NCBI GenBank assembly: GCA_036940085.1
Contig: JALLBK010000531.1
Coordinates: 1 to 16,033, forward strand
Direction: 5' to 3'
Source of the DNA: Discostella pseudostelligera
Taxonomy: Eukaryota > Bacillariophyta > Thalassiosirophyceae > Thalassiosirales > Thalassiosiraceae
DNA length: 16,033 bases
Positions within the stretch are counted from its first letter, which is position 1; each line of letters opens with the position of its first letter. Under the pieces are notes generated by a model. That model made no database searches, was not told the DNA's origin, and worked only from the letters and a program-made list of their open reading frames with translations. Of this stretch, positions 1 to 8,434 are shown one piece after another. A program made the position numbers and the translations under genes.

Positions 1-130
1 ACCTGCACCTGCACCTGCACCTGCACCTGCACCTGCACCTGCAAAAGCACCTGCACCTGCACCTGCAGGAAGCCCCTCACAGTTAATATTCAGCACACCT
101 GCACCTTCACCTGCACCTGCACCTGCACCC
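1..130. repeat. ACCTGC hexanucleotide repeat tract, degenerate to the right
   Basis: Bases 1-66 are eleven consecutive hexamers, all ACCTGC except one AAAAGC at 43-48. A second cluster with ACCTTC and ACCTGC units lies at about 95-130. TGCACC-rich patches continue to about 230 and reappear near 425-465. It is not a telomeric repeat (no CCCTAA). The left end is cut by the window, so the full length is unknown. A six-base period keeps one frame open as Pro-Ala repeats (see the 2-232 entry), so it may be coding rather than a free satellite. Confidence 0.9.
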
Positions 131-232
131 TCTGCACATAGTACACCTACATCTGCAACTCTTCACCTACTTGTGCACCAGCACGAGCACCACTGCACCA
201 CCAGTAGTACCTCCTCTGCACCAGCAGGCTAG
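2..232 (+). CDS. possible 3' end of a Pro/Ala-repeat protein (partial)
   Basis: Starting at base 2 the frame is open for 76 codons to a TAG at 230-232. It reads PAPAPA repeats, then a Ser/Thr/Pro/Ala-rich part, then a His/Cys-containing stretch and a short Ser/Thr/Ala tail. There is no ATG in the visible part, so it could only be a terminal exon or the 3' end of a gene starting outside the window. A hexamer repeat lacking stops stays open by chance for its own length, but the frame continues about 100 bases past the repeat. No domain is recognised. Cell-wall or secreted proteins often have such composition, but nothing here proves coding. Confidence 0.2.
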   Translation, partial: PAPAPAPAPAPAPAKAPAPAPAGSPSQLIFSTPAPSPAPAPAPSAHSTPTSATLHLLVHQHEHHCTTSSTSSAPAG

Positions 233-532
233 GTTGCAAATTACCAGATTGAAAAAGTAATTTCAAAAGGCCAAAATCCAGTAAACTGGGTAATACCCAG
301 TAATACCCGGTTTTACTATTTCCTTACCCAGTAATATTGCCAAAAAAGGGCCCAACCAGAGGCAGTAAATGAGACTTTTACTGTTACTGCAACAGATCCA
401 GCAGTAGAGAATTCAAACACAAAATGCACCGCTGCACCTCCTCTGCACGTCTGCACCTCTGACATAGGCCAGTGGTTCACCCCTGGTTCCAGGTGTAACT
501 TTGAAACCAGGTGGAACCTAAATTCGCTGAGA

Positions 533-561
533 GGGTGATGTCAGACATTCTGACATCACCC
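533..561. repeat. perfect inverted repeat, 12-bp arms, 5-nt loop
   Basis: GGGTGATGTCAG at 533-544 is the exact reverse complement of CTGACATCACCC at 550-561, separated by ACATT. It is the strongest hairpin in the left intergenic region. It is not followed by a T-run, and no gene ends next to it, so a terminator role is not supported. Confidence 0.85.
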
Positions 562-722
562 CCACCAGTTCAGCATCCTTGAGGATCCAAGATCCTACAG
601 GAGTGATGTGGGAACTCATACAAAACCACCACATACTCCCCTTCTTGAGGTTGAAGCAGATCCAGATCCAAGGGAAATCCATACAAACGTGCATGTGGCC
701 AAAATTGGCCATCTGGACCATA

Positions 723-754
723 CCACAACTCTACACAAGTCTACAGAGTTGTGG
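723..754. repeat. perfect inverted repeat, 10-bp arms, 12-nt loop
   Basis: CCACAACTCT at 723-732 pairs exactly with AGAGTTGTGG at 745-754. A neighbouring 7-bp inverted repeat (TTGCTAG at 771-777, CTAGCAA at 794-800) follows directly. No function can be assigned. Confidence 0.8.
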
Positions 755-1226
755 CACTCTCACCCCCTGTTTGCTAGCTGCACCTAGCTTCACCTAGCAA
801 GCCTAAAGATCACTTTTCAGCATAAACTAAGCTCCTAATTTTCACCTGAACTTGAATTGCACATCTCACTTCAATTCATTTATTTGTGTCTTTCACTTCA
901 GGGCAGCCTCCAGCTCAAGACAGGGTGAATGGATGGATGAATTGACGTATACATTCTTGTCGTGGTTTGTATTTGGTGCATTAAACCAACAGCAGCCGAA
1001 TGATGTTGTTTCTGGAGTTCTAAGAATCATCGGATCATCTCTAGCTTATTGTTACAATATTAGTTATTACATAAAAAACATTGTCGTGTCTGTCATCTTG
1101 AGTGACATCAGCATTCAAACCTTGATTCAAGCTAGCCCCTCTACACTTCGTCCTCCATGGAATAGGAGAGACTCCTATGGATATTCAACCATCAACCAAT
1201 CTCCCTTGTCCGTCATTGCGACTGAT

Positions 1227-1447
1227 ACATAATTCAAATCAATTGATTTTTTTGACATCTTTTTGAGATTTTTGACGTGGCGGGAGAGATTTTTGACATC
1301 TTTGTTGCGTGCAAAAAGATTTTTGACGCTCGCGAGGTTTGTTAGTGTCAAAAATCTTTTCGCGCGCAACAAAGATGTCAAAAATCTCTCCCGCCACGTC
1401 AAAAATCTCAAAAAGATGTCAAAAAAAATAATTGATTTGAATTATGT
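1227..1447. mobile_element. 221-bp foldback element (MITE-like), two 101-nt inverted arms
   Basis: The left arm (1227-1327) and right arm (1347-1447) are reverse complements over all 101 nt with 4 mismatches by my hand count, around a 19-nt loop (1328-1346). Each arm holds three copies of AGATTTTTGAC (left arm: 1266-1276, 1287-1297, 1317-1327) and one GACGTGGCGGGAG, which combines an ACGTGGC and a GGCGGGAG motif. The outer sequence is ACATAATTCAAATC. There is no coding capacity beyond the mirror-image frames such a palindrome creates, and I see no clear target-site duplication. It could be a non-autonomous foldback transposon, or a hairpin-RNA source if transcribed. Confidence 0.75.
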
Positions 1448-1490
1448 TGTACCATAACATCGATGGCTTTGTCTTTTTAGGCCGCACTTT

Positions 1491-1680
1491 CACGTGGCCC
1501 AGTATTTTTGGCGGGAGATTGTTGACTCGACTGAAGTGGCAAAAATTTGGCGGGATCGAGATTGATGACTCGACTAGAAGTACTTCCACGTGGCGAAGTT
1601 GATTTGGCGGGAGATTGAAGGTCGCTTGTTGACTCGATCGACTGAGCAAAGGAACACGTGTGGCAGAGTTTTGGCGGGAG
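1491..1680 (+). promoter_or_regulatory. array of CACGTGGC / TTTGGCGGGA / TGACTCGA modules (E2F-like, G-box-like)
   Basis: TTTGGCGGGA occurs four times on the plus strand, starting at 1507, 1546, 1603 and 1670. CACGTG occurs at 1491, 1587 and 1655, with a degenerate GAAGTGGC near 1533. TGACTCGA occurs at 1523, 1566 and 1630. The order box, then GGCGGGA, then GACTCGA repeats about three times, and a fourth partial unit ends the array. TTTGGCGGGA matches the E2F/DP consensus and CACGTG the G-box bound by bHLH/bZIP factors; whether such proteins bind here is inference. The array lies 70 bp before the first downstream ATG (1751) and about 530 bp before the epimerase-fusion gene. Confidence 0.6.
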
Positions 1681-1750
1681 AAGACAGGATTCTGGTCCAG
1701 TCCTGTTCAGCGAATATTCTCACTGCAATTTTGTGCAAAATATCGCCAAA

Positions 1751-1993
1751 ATGGTCGATTCAAGGACGCTTTCTCTTCCCCCACGGCGAAACAGCAACAA
1801 ACAAACAGCAGCAGCAGCAGCAACCGTCGGCTCCACATCCAGATCCAGCGACGACGACGACGACGCCGCCGACCATGACCATGACAATGTCAGTAGGGAG
1901 TACTCAATTATTGAAGCAAGCATTGAGAGACCCAGCCCTTCAATAAACCAGCCTTCCCTCATACTATTCATATCTACTAATCTACGGAATTGA
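1751..1993 (+). CDS. possible small ORF in the leader of the downstream gene
   Basis: The first ATG after the E2F-like array opens 80 codons ending at 1993. The product is Arg/Ser-rich, then poly-Ala, then an Asp/His run, with no recognised domain. It may be a real small gene, an upstream ORF in the 5' leader of the gene at 2211, or chance coding in a CAG/GAC-repeat-rich leader. No good splice donor links it in frame to the 2211 gene. The rest of 1994-2210 shows only AT-rich leader-like sequence. Confidence 0.25.
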   Translation: MVDSRTLSLPPRRNSNKQTAAAAATVGSTSRSSDDDDDAADHDHDNVSREYSIIEASIERPSPSINQPSLILFISTNLRN

Positions 1994-2210
1994 ATTCTCG
2001 CCACGGCATCTCCCCCCCCACCAGCGCCGAAAGTTGAAAGAGACAATCGACGATCGAACCTCGCGCATTGGCATTGCTGCATCCACCCTCCCAGATAGTT
2101 ATCTCCGCCATCCATCGAGAGACACTTCGTTGATTAATATTTTGTCGTCACCAATTCATTGCCACGTAGCAATAGCAATACACCTTCAATCCTGATCATT
2201 TTATTCAACC

Positions 2211-5200
2211 ATGTGGAAAAAGCGGCCGCAAGAAAAGAACGACGACGGCGGCGACTCGAGCCAACAAACTAATTCTAGTACCCGTCGCGCATCCTCATCC
2301 TCCTCCTCCTCCACCCCATTGCCATTGAGCTATCTTCACACTGCCCCCTCGCGATATGAAATCGGCCATGGTAGCAGCGACTACAGCGGCTACTTGTCGT
2401 CCATGAATGGCATTGGTAGAAGCATTCCCTCGCCATCTGCGGCTGCGGCGGGTGCTGCTGGTGCCGGATCGGGTTTGGATTCTCCCGGAGCAGAGGGCTT
2501 GCATCATCGCAAATCACATCATCATCCTGTCCAGCAAGCTGCGGCCATGATGTTGACGAATATGTCGAATGCAACTACTATTACTTCTAGCGCTAGTAGT
2601 AGTAGTAGTAGTAGTAGTAGTAGCGTGAATCATGATTTGCTACATCCGCTAGCGCAGCGCTCCACGTATGGTGGTGGACACAATAACAACAACGTTGGTC
2701 GGAACATTGGTCGATCTAATAATAACAACAATCACCACCATCATCATCATCATCATGGACTGCTACGACGACTACGAGGAAACAGACAAGCTGCTACATC
2801 TGCATCATCATCATCATCGGCATGGAAGAAATTGGCCAAGTGTGCCTTCTTGTCATCACTTTTGGGATATGTCCTCTTCTTATATTTGGCGCAGAATCAT
2901 TATCGAAAAAAGGGGGTGATGCCGTTTGGAAAGCAACATTATGATGACCAGCAGCGTCTTCCGGGGCAATATGACAAGGGCGAGGCTGCACAACTTTCAC
3001 AACCTTCTTTGAATAATTGGAAAGATAGAATACCGCCACAACCAACAGATCAATTCGCACGGGAGGATCAAACTACTACTACTACGCTGAAGGATGCTCC
3101 ACTCGCTAGACCGCTCGGTGACATGCATGACTACGTCTTCAAACCTGCACTTGCTCGACAGAACTCACCCAAACATCACTCCGCATCCACATTGACCGGC
3201 CAACGTTCAATCGAATGGTCAACCAATTCACTACAGCATGCAAGGAGTGTGGTTGATCAACGACGGAAGAATCGACGGCAACGAACGATACCACCAAAGA
3301 AGGTCAAACAGTCCAACGGCAGTGGTGGCATTCCACTTTGGTACGAGTTGCATCATTCCTCGGAGGAGACGATTCTATCTCTACAGTCACGATGGAAAGA
3401 CGCAAGCGACGACAGCAGTTCGGACACTGCCACGGCAGCATCAGCCATCGACCCAGCCATATTGTGCGGAGTGCACGCCCAGAAGGCGGCGAAACATCAT
3501 CCCAAAAATTACCACCTTCCCATGCATCGACAACCACTTGGCCCACAATCCCGCGTCCTGATAACGGGCATTCTCTCCCCTCTTGGTCTTCATCTTACCA
3601 TTGCATTACATCGACAGTGTGGCGTGGTCAACTTTTTGGGGCTGGATAGTATGTTCCCCAATGATCCATTTAGTCGATTAGAATATCAGGAACGTCTTGC
3701 GGTATTGATGGAAGAGTTGGGGAAGGCGGTGGAATTACAAGTTCCGTTTTCAGGATTGGAATCGAAGCAGAGTGACGACGAGGAACTAATACACGAGAGG
3801 TTGGCACGGGATGCAAAGTTGGTGGAACTCCGTGATGTGCATGGGAAGAATAACACCAATTCCTTCGTCGGCAATGACGGCACTGCCGACCAATCCTCAT
3901 CCGCTGCACGACGACAATATGCATTGCCCTTCGTCAAGTATGGGATACATCTTACTCCTGGCACTGCTCGCGATGGTTCTGGTCCACTCAATGCCGTTCT
4001 GGATTATCGTCCGACCCACATTGTCCACCTCGCGGGGACGCAGTCGGACTCGTTATTGAATTCCAATTACCATGGAGAAGAGAGCGACGACGATGTTTCC
4101 CCCCGCGGAAACGCTGTATTTCGTAACAAGGATGAGGAAGAGGACGATATATTGATAGAGAGCATTAGCTCTCGACCTCATTTGTACGATTTACGAATGG
4201 GAGCAGTCGGCATGGAACAATTATTGAGCGCTGCAGTGGCTCAGATGATGCTTCCGCCGCCGAAGGTGGGGCCTTCAGTGGATACTAGTACTGCTTTATC
4301 AGAGAGTGATTTGGAAAGGACGACGGTACCGCATATTGTCTACGCTTCAACCTACGACGCACTTACTTTTCGTGATACCGCCGTTCGGCTTCAGCAAGGA
4401 GAGAAGAAGAAGGAGTTGGAATACGACAACTTGGGGAGCACTACCTTGCCACAGCCCAAGCGACCCACACGTGGCCTACACGGAGTCTCCCGCCTCATCG
4501 ACGAAGTTATCTCGTCGTCTTACCACTCACTGTATAATATTCCTTCGATAGGCCTACGATTTGATGCAATATATGGTCCACGCGGCTTTGGTGTCTCTTC
4601 TGCATCGGTTCCAATTTTTCACGCCGATACTATCAAGAGGCGTGGCGTCAGTGCCGATGTCGAATTGGCTGAATCAGCGGTCAGGAATATGTACAGAAAG
4701 TGGATGGATGCCGTTAATGCAAAGGCAGAACAAGACAAGGCGAAGGAAGAAGAAGAAGAAGAGGAAGACGGCGAAGGGGACGGAATGAGTGAACAAGAAG
4801 TCGGGGAACGACGATTGGAAGAGGCTCGACATGTGGATTTGCTTGAGGAGACTGGGTGGATACGTTCGGCCCATGACCGACGAGACTTTGTATTTGTGGA
4901 AGGTGAGAGTGCTTTGCTGTATGGATAATTTTGCCACTACCAATTTTTTTGTCATCAGTCTTCATCTCAACCAATGTTTCATATCCTCCCCTCAGACTCT
5001 GTAGGGGCCATAATAGCCGCAATGCAGTATAGATCATTGAATAACTCTCCAATTACCTTCAATATTGGATCGGGCGAAATGTCCAACTTGGCATCCTTGG
5101 CGGATGAAATACAAGAGCTTGCGATGCTAGGCGGCAAGCACGACAGGAAGATGTCAATATCCAAACATGTTATCGATGTGGAGCAGTCAAGCGCCGCGCA

Positions 5201-6878
5201 TGCTGCTAGTGTGTCATCGAATGATTATCTCCGATGGGCGGCCAAGACGTCGTTGAAGGACGGAGCGGCCAAACTATTGGCTTGGCATCTTGATCGAGCA
5301 ATGCCGTTCTTCCGTGCTGCATCATCGGATGCAGATGTGGATTACTCCAACAGCCAAACGCAGAAGGCAGCAGTTGGTGACTTCATTCCAACTCCTTCTG
5401 ACGGAGAAACTATTTTGTCCAGTCGTCAGATTGCGCCGTGCACTTCCGACGACCCCACGTGCTTTCGCGAGCCTCACACTTCGTATCCGTGTTCATCGGA
5501 ATGTTCAACACAGACATGCGTGCCGTCTGTGTTTGATGGAGTGATGAAGATCACACACGAGGTGACGGAAGATTGCGACGTTGTGTTATACACCATTGCG
5601 CTTGGGTATGATGTTGAGAATTTGGAATTGGAGACAGAATATTCTGATGGCGAAGACCAAATGAAATGGTGGGAAACGACCGTCTGCACACTTGCCTTTG
5701 TACCTTCGGAGAGCACTCTAATAAAGAAGGTCATTGGGCAGGTCCCCCCGGAAAAGCTTTTGGAGCGCGACCTTACGCCTGAAAGCAGCCTCGCGTCTAA
5801 GGTAAAGAGCCTCAATGGCTACCTGGCTCATCGCGGGTGGGTCTTGATATTGGTGGATGGCACAACCAAGCCTATGTCCGCGGAAGATATGTTCGTACCT
5901 AAACTGTCTCCCGCACGGCTCTTTCATTCTTCAGTGAGGAAGGCTATGTTCGTGGACGAGAACTTCAATCACACACCTTATCCAGAAGATGCTCAATTCT
6001 TAGCATCTGAAACTTCGCGTGGAGTGCTCCCGAAGCGGACGATCACAGGACCTGATGCCAAGGGCCATAAGACAAAGTACAAACTCCCCGAGGAACCCCA
6101 GCGACGTGCAGTATTATTAGTGTCTCCAATGAGGAACATACCAGATGCCGAGAGTGATCAGATGCCATTGAATGAGATCACTATTTCCATGATGAAAGAC
6201 ACCGGACTCAACCCCGACGAGATTGGAGAATCTGACGAAATCCGAATCCAGCGGGAGTACTACGAACGTGCGCGTTCACTCATCAACTCGATGGATCACC
6301 GATCACTAGATCCGATTGCGCGGAACAAGCTCGAAATCAAAGTATTCATTCGATCAAAATGGGTCATTCATCACCTGAAGCTGGAGGAAGGCCACCAGCT
6401 TCGATGTGAGTGGTACCGCGAGCACGTTCGATGGGGCACACATTTGGATCAGCTCAGTTTCGCATATGTGATGGCCAAGCGAGAGCTGACACGTAAGGTC
6501 ATCATGAGATTACCCCTGACTGCGGAAACGAATGAAGAGGATTCGATACTTCAACAAATCATTAGAATGAAATCGGATGCTCATGAATGGCACCCTATCT
6601 TCTCCGCCGAAGGCGCAGCATCAGCACTCCACCACACGGAAATATCGCCCGAGGCGATTCCAATCAATTTGCAAGATTTGCCCGATAATGAAGTGAGTGC
6701 AGTAACTCCAGATTTGACTTACACGGATGTTGGGTCCACTTTTTACGTGAGAATCATGAGTGATGATCAAATGTTAGAATCGCGACGAAGGTGGACGAAG
6801 GCTCGGGATACTCATAGAAAGTATGTGAAAAAGATGAAGGAGATTGAGAGGAGGGAAGCTGAAGCGGCCAAACATTGA
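2211..6878 (+). CDS. type II membrane protein: epimerase-like SDR domain fused to DUF616/TOD1-like domain
   Basis: Two exons, 2211-4902 and 4996-6878, flank a 93-nt intron (GTGAGA...CTCAG). Splicing restores the epimerase motif RRDFVFVEDSVGAI and gives 1524 residues. The start is the first ATG after an in-frame TGA (2193-2195). Residues 1-205 are low complexity (Ser, Asn, His runs). One membrane segment lies at about 209-228, as in Golgi type II enzymes. An extended short-chain-dehydrogenase fold like UDP-glucuronate 4-epimerase runs from about 447 to 990: VLITGILSPLG, HIVHLAG, IVYAST, LRFDAIYGPRG. The YxxxK catalytic pair is replaced by H757 and R761, and the middle Gly of the NAD loop is S456. 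After a Cys-rich stretch, CDVVLYTIALGYD, PARLFHSS, FVDEN and, at 1368-1389, CEWYREHVRWG followed by DQLSFAYV follow the order of the DUF616/TOD1 (MUCI70) glycosyltransferase-like family. A role in Golgi glycan synthesis is inference. Confidence 0.8.
2595..2621 (+). repeat. (AGT)9 trinucleotide repeat coding poly-Ser
   Basis: Nine in-frame AGT codons sit in the low-complexity cytosolic tail of the epimerase-fusion protein (about residues 129-137). Nearby CAT/CAC and AAC/AAT runs encode His and Asn tracts. Such a repeat may vary in length between individuals, changing only a disordered tail. Confidence 0.85.
4903..4995 (+). other. spliceosomal intron (93 nt) in the epimerase-fusion gene
   Basis: The donor GTGAGA follows GTGGAAG and the acceptor CCCCTCAG precedes ACTCTG. 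The intron carries an in-frame TAA (4926-4928), so reading through would truncate the protein before the end of the epimerase-like domain. Phase: the split codon g|ac becomes Asp898, which aligns with the conserved F-[TV]-[YF]-[IV]-x-D segment of epimerases. Confidence 0.9.
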
Positions 6879-7187
6879 TCTGGGTTCTACGAGCTAGAAG
6901 TCTATCGAGCTACTACATACTGCTAAAACTAGATGAAATCTACGCAACACATTTGTTTCTAGATTGGAGAGTGTCCATTGAGAGTATTCCCATTAGCAAT
7001 GGATGTCATATCCTAAACATAGAATCGAGTCCTGTGCATCGTCTTCCAGATCTATTGAGGCAATACCAACGAGAGCGAAGGCTACAATCGAGTTGAAAGT
7101 GCAACAATGAAATCATCAGATTTCCATCCTCCCTCCGCACACGCTCAGTATCAATTGCTGAAGTTTTCGTCCTCAGCTGGTTGTCTC
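6879..7187. other. intergenic / probable 3' UTR
   Basis: This stretch follows the TGA of the epimerase-fusion gene. I see short chance open frames only, no repeat, no RNA gene and no conserved motif. It probably holds the 3' untranslated region and polyadenylation site, which I cannot place. Confidence 0.5.
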
Positions 7188-7531
7188 TCAAACGTCACCA
7201 TCCAAGGTCACATACCGGCTGCAAATCCCTATTCTCCAAATGGCAGTAAAGAATGCTAAGAACGCAATGGTCAGCAATACCTCAACACTGCTCATCATTA
7301 TTTCGAATGCCATGGGTACAATGAGTAATTAAGTTAGATATAATGGTAAGTACCGGCACCAAGCAGAAGAAGGCACGTATCCCAACCATTGTCGAGAGAA
7401 GAATATGAAGTATCTACGATACCAATGCCACCACAAAGATCTGTGTCAGTGTGTAAGTAGACGTAATGGAGAGAGGATGCCGATGCCGTCATTATGAGGA
7501 TGATGGGTGGAAGAGAGACACTCATTCCCAT
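7188..7531 (-). CDS. candidate small two-exon hydrophobic protein, weak
   Basis: On the minus strand an ATG at 7531 opens a frame that can be spliced from 7354 to 7255 (donor G|GTACTT, acceptor TTCTTAG|CA, with a good CTGAC branch-point candidate upstream of the acceptor). The result is 81 residues ending in a TGA at 7188-7190. Two hydrophobic segments are seen, one near the start (LPPIILIM) and one spanning the splice (CLLLLGAAFFTAIW). The phase matches exactly, but GTACTT is a weaker donor than those in the neighbouring genes. No family is recognised. It could be chance. Confidence 0.22.
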
Positions 7532-8338
7532 ACCAAAGACATTCACGTGGCAAGAGAGTCATTGCCATTGCCCATTGTTTTGACATTGGATGAAATCCAT
7601 GAACGATGCTTAAATTACGTGTCCCTCACCACTGACTGTGGTACGCTCGGCGTTGACCAACATTAGCTCATCAATCATCAATTTGGCCGTTGCAGACGTC
7701 AACTACATCACATTATATGCAGACCCGCTCGATCGAGGACCCACCGGCCAGTAAATCAGCCGAGAGCTAGCCCTACACATAACAGAATAATGTTTGATTA
7801 GAGGAGACTAATGAAAATGGCTTAATCGATCGGAGTATGCATTGCCTCTAGATACGGCAAATCTCTCTCTCTCTCTCCATCCAGATCCAGCCATTGTCAT
7901 AAATGACACGACACATCATGACACTAGCGTTCGACGCCAATTAATGAGACAACCAGGCATGAACATGAATGATTCCCGACTATGGCGTATGTGAATCTAT
8001 GTCAACCGCTCTCTCTGTGGGTGCAATTTGTGCCCGTGAGTCTATGGGAAGGTCATTCACCGTGTGCGTGGGCGGCGGCCGGCGGAGGAGGGAGGAGGCC
8101 GGCGGCCATTGTTTGTTGTCTTTAATTTGGGCGGGAAGCTGCAGGAAGGCCTACTTATTTATGGTGAAAGATTCTCAAAATCAGCGTCCGAAAATGAATG
8201 AGAGTGCGAACCTCTCCGTCAGACTCCCAGATTTGAACAACAATCGAGCAAACTAGCAATCAACATCAGCGACCGGTAAAATAGAAGTTCAAGTTGGCGA
8301 TTCAGAATTCAGACAACCGGACAGACTGGAGGCTGCGA
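7532..8338. other. intergenic / promoter region of the Utp5-like gene
   Basis: No supported gene. A CT dinucleotide run lies at 7862-7877. A GC-rich patch with GGCCGGCGG repeats lies near 8075-8110, and a GGGCGGGAA element near 8130-8136. An ATG-initiated 95-codon frame at 7969-8256 shows no protein-like conservation signals and is best read as chance. The region may also serve the weak minus-strand candidate gene. Confidence 0.5.
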
Positions 8339-8361
8339 TTGGCGGGAAAGCTCTCCCGCCA
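8339..8361. promoter_or_regulatory. inverted pair of E2F-like sites upstream of the Utp5-like gene
   Basis: TGGCGGGA (8340-8347) and its reverse complement TCCCGCCA (8354-8361) form an 8-bp dyad with a 6-base spacer. The left half reads TTGGCGGGAAAG, close to the E2F/DP consensus. It sits about 75 bp before the chosen ATG at 8435. This spacing, and the pyrimidine/AC-rich leader between them, suggest a core promoter element. E2F binding is inference from the motif. Confidence 0.55.
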
Positions 8362-8434
8362 CCTTTCTCTCTCCTCAACCACTCATCATCCACTCACCAT
8401 CAACCAAAATCAAAAATCACAACATCACAACATC

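Larger units (their letters stand above)
233..1226. other. intergenic region rich in short inverted repeats, no supported gene
   Basis: No convincing coding region is seen on either strand. The longest open frame (852-1232, +) lacks an ATG at its start and has no protein-like features. Short inverted repeats occur at 285-301, 363-383, 485-518, 533-561, 723-754 and 771-800. A pyrimidine-rich stretch ending in TTCAG near 880-900 resembles a splice acceptor, but no matching exon structure could be built. Confidence 0.6.

Noticed and set aside
1..66. Telomere or CRISPR-like array at the left edge
   Set aside because: The unit is ACCTGC, not CCCTAA, and there are no spacers between repeats.
533..561. 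Hairpin as a transcription terminator
   Set aside because: No T-run follows, no gene ends there, and the context is eukaryotic.
852..1232. 126-codon open frame on the plus strand
   Set aside because: It begins at TTG, has no recognisable features and runs into the foldback element.
1175..1457. Two mirror-image open frames on opposite strands with nearly the same protein
   Set aside because: They are a by-product of the 221-bp inverted repeat; neither has an ATG start or protein-like composition.
7969..8256. 95-codon plus-strand ORF with an ATG before the Utp5-like gene
   Set aside because: Cys/Gly/Arg-rich composition follows from the GC-rich GGC repeat; no domain and no splice link to the gene at 8435.
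8294..8434. Upstream extension of the Utp5-like frame to 8294
   Set aside because: It starts with TTG, contains no ATG before 8435, and would place the E2F-like dyad inside coding sequence; the AC-rich stretch before 8435 looks like a 5' leader.
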